This document shows positions 63,801 through 64,000 of a stretch of DNA of 64,000 nt, one piece after another. The stretch spans positions 559,001 to 623,000 of the forward strand of contig NZ_CP022363.1 in the NCBI RefSeq assembly GCF_003119115.1, in the 5' to 3' direction. Below the pieces are notes generated by a model. It saw only the letters and a program-made list of their open reading frames with translations, made no database searches and was not told the DNA's origin. Both the position numbers and the translations under genes were made by a program. Numbering within the stretch: position 1 is the first letter of the stretch; every line of letters begins with the position of its first letter. This DNA comes from Azospirillum sp. TSH58 (GTDB lineage Bacteria > Pseudomonadota > Alphaproteobacteria > Azospirillales > Azospirillaceae).

Positions 63801-64000
63801 GGTCGGTGGCGCTGATCTCCACCGGGTCGGCCACGGGCGCGTCCGGCGGTCCGTCGATCAACGGGTCGGGCACGATCACGGCGGGCTCGGTCTCCCTGAC
63901 CGCGACCGGCAGCAACGGCAACATCGGCGGCACCAACCAGGTGCAGACCAGCACACAGAAGCTGTCCATCGCGTCGGGCGGCAACGTGACGGTCAGCAAC
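57869..64000 (+). CDS. TpsA exoprotein, filamentous-hemagglutinin type adhesin (3' end outside window)
   Basis: Open for 2044 codons from ATG 57869 to the last base with no stop. An extended signal region (1-82, hydrophobic 66-80, cut after AYA) precedes the TPS secretion domain: INWKSFSIDAGEKVTFQQP and the hallmark VNPNG at 164-168, then SANGTV and GGLVATTANI. From about 330 onward the chain is built of Gly/Ser/Thr/Asn-rich repeats of beta-helix type (units such as TGGNITV-like TSGGSILNDADAST, LTLTAKG, SIGTSG), with no Cys seen. Such proteins are exported by the adjacent TpsB and act as adhesins, biofilm factors or, with a C-terminal toxin, in contact inhibition. The C-terminal part is not visible, so the class cannot be fixed. 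A very long antisense ORF over this gene is a codon-bias artefact. Confidence 0.93.
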   Translation, partial: MGKGNVTTTPGITEIPGARRHRQTLRQRLLLSSATEAPQRGGGTRRQRRAAKAKGGIDFARLALRSVIGVALSTLFAGAAYANPLEGTVTAGAATIQSATPKSMEILQSTDKAIINWKSFSIDAGEKVTFQQPSASSVTLNRVTGNDPSKIMGSLSANGTVMLVNPNGVVIGAGAKVDVGGLVATTANISDANFMAGKYQFDQASTKPNAMVVNEGDITVKDSGLAALVAPHVRNSGVIRAKLGKVALGGAETFTLDFHGDGLISFDASSAVKTVAKDADGKPVAALVVNSGEIAAEGGSVTLSARAVKGVIDNVINTDGVIKATSVGSANGKIVLSGGDTGKVSIGGTVDASGRGEGQTGGTVVATGAEIAVKKNARVDASGSKGGGEVAIGSKTGRSGTWSDKVTVEAGATLSADAVKSGKGGTVTVLSQKSTKHAGKISARGGAEGGDGGFAEVSSHKDITLTGSVDLTAPKGAAGTFLLDPESLRIVSTAGGSQDGAAADGTIGVNDPNLGSGDAVNTVSKQVLESIAGNANIVLEASGEIKVETSLDLQTTAGHSFTLRSLTSSGIAFSDASYEIRTNGGDIVLEANGMASNLTSIGKLTTRGGAVRLTATNNVQLANLIDTTPVSGSAGAVSVSAQSGSLTALAAGRIVGGPITLTAGGDIGASGAAVSTSSSQLALVTGGSLFVTNDRVLTDLSVISTHRTAGANSQLSLLSTGLTFAVTDSVGGTALDMVGQTGGLNSLAFTSDRNIQVGTVNAGPGSVALTSTAGNITGLGSSLLTGGALTLTAKGSSGSNGAIGTSLQALNTAGASLTATAGSGGLNLSNTGALALASLTSGGTTTVAATGNLTVGSVTSGSTLNLTSGGSILNDADASTTISAYSLVLNAAGSIGTSGTALTAGSYNIDATSGAGGVFLATSGSAVLGSIVSTNGDVAITTGGTTTIGTITSANGTSSIAVTANGTVSDITATTVDAGANGNVTLTTANGSISALSGTITGDNVTLAAGGNTSTVMVNTAAKRLTVTNSGGNVTVSQTGAVTVDNITSSGSSVSLTVTGGAATLGTIKASNSGAISVTATGGAILGKDASNRLSAGAIALSTDGAIGSAATHLRTSTGSLTLTNVGDLYLDNSGVILTGLSITNRHVGGASNALELTSEYFNFSVNDNGTATILEAVGSPKLSTLSFNSDIDLIVGDLATVGTGGTVTLTSTTGSIRDDGSANTRIDADTVTLSAAAGNLGDASAPLGLNATKLTLTTGGDLHVTNLSDMATLSIVSTHADTTVVNSYSITAPNFAFSLTDNATNGYLLSTLVDTTGMIFSFKGDRDIRLGRVDLTYKKGVLPDNGTPSPGETYSIFNAETTNGSILDDGSKTTVVLAGSVNLKASKAIGSGTGTEYLDVVTPVLNARASDGGIYVTLPTSTGVDNQKNLITLGSSFFSAANNPIVVTATWGDIAFGSSFSSSASSNITVTATNGSILNPNSAYLSSGSGTLTLTAGKNIGSSDKAVNAQAGTVVASAGGSMWLGLGTGPTSLDSLTAGGDITVTKSNGVMTVGSVNANSGAGTVTLTNTSGSIQDDADSTTVIAAGKVILSANGSIGGTNALNLATANLSIATGGSIGITNTMALTDLTLTRGSYSGGTIGISTVNGQVFTLSDSASQSTIQTVTSNTALNFAFNSSRAIRVGTVNVGTGGSVAIVSSNGVTNTGSGSKITAGKVSMEAGASSSVGDSTLYGAISLDTGDLSVTAGRDIYVDNNGRAFNSLAITSTNATTANATKSNFSIGSTGAQIYTLTDSGTTHTIDITGAGNSNFSFSGKKHIVVSEIVATGGSVSLTTAGGGENSTITMSGGGTIAASSVTLSANGSGTNGGSIGTSTRAVKTSASSLTVVSNGDIYLNNSNTALTALDVTVTHKSSTATGTYQFNALGSNRSFTVTEASGIQTLALSTPSSGGNAYMNLRYSVDRGIVAGAMDAGTNSTGSVALISTGSATGASGGPSINGSGTITAGSVSLTATGSNGNIGGTNQVQTSTQKLSIASGGNVTVSN

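Overview
The window is GC-rich DNA (about 70% in most genes) from an alphaproteobacterium. The gene content fits Azospirillum or a close relative: many PAS/Cache sensors, FixLJ-like regulators, an iteron plasmid-type replicon and a two-partner secretion system. The genus is an inference from gene style, not a proven identification. A 16-copy iteron array next to a replication initiator (41.1-43.4 kb) shows that the molecule is a plasmid-type replicon. A tRNA-Trp gene (54.5 kb) suggests it may be a chromid rather than a dispensable plasmid.

Layout. 1-3.3 kb: end of kdpD, kdpE and a TerC-family protein, closed by a strong terminator. 3.3-7.3 kb: a membrane adenylate cyclase with a 2Fe-2S domain, divergent from a CRP-type regulator, then yceI and a membrane protein. 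7.7-10.5 kb: a low-GC PHP/SMC-like ATPase gene with an apparent 1-base frameshift. 10.5-14 kb: nitroreductase, a lone receiver protein with an FNR/FixK-like box upstream, and a FixJ/FixL-like pair. 14-16 kb: GMC oxidoreductase. 16-25.4 kb: mdtABC-type RND efflux operon with its outer-membrane factor. 25.7-29 kb: LprI-like protein, HutD-like protein and an M3 peptidase. 29.6-32.7 kb: proVWX glycine-betaine importer. 32.7-37.5 kb: hybrid histidine kinase, HD-GYP response regulator and a small protein. 37.9-39.8 kb: second LprI-like protein and ohr-ohrR with palindromic operators. 39.8-43.4 kb: replication module. 43.4-54.1 kb: a leftward block of eight genes, mostly with start/stop overlaps or gaps under 16 bases. 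54.5 kb: tRNA-Trp. 54.9 kb: ModA-like protein. 56.1-64 kb: TpsB transporter and a giant TpsA exoprotein that runs off the window.

How the genes work together. Much of the window is sensing and envelope work. There are two class III cyclases and a CRP-like receptor with the cAMP-type pocket, three histidine kinases and an HD-GYP phosphodiesterase. Alongside them are potassium and betaine osmoadaptation, multidrug efflux, peroxide defence and surface adhesin export. The most unusual unit is the 43.4-54.1 kb block: sigma factor, patatin lipase, alanine-racemase-like enzyme, binding protein, a Cache-sensor/MFS fusion, GNAT, Cache-cyclase and an orphan DctP-type binding protein. It looks like a dedicated sense-transport-modify-signal pathway whose ligand is unknown. 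Two genes (7689-10495 and 49781-50973) each carry a single-base deletion in a homopolymer, so assembly error should be excluded before calling them pseudogenes.
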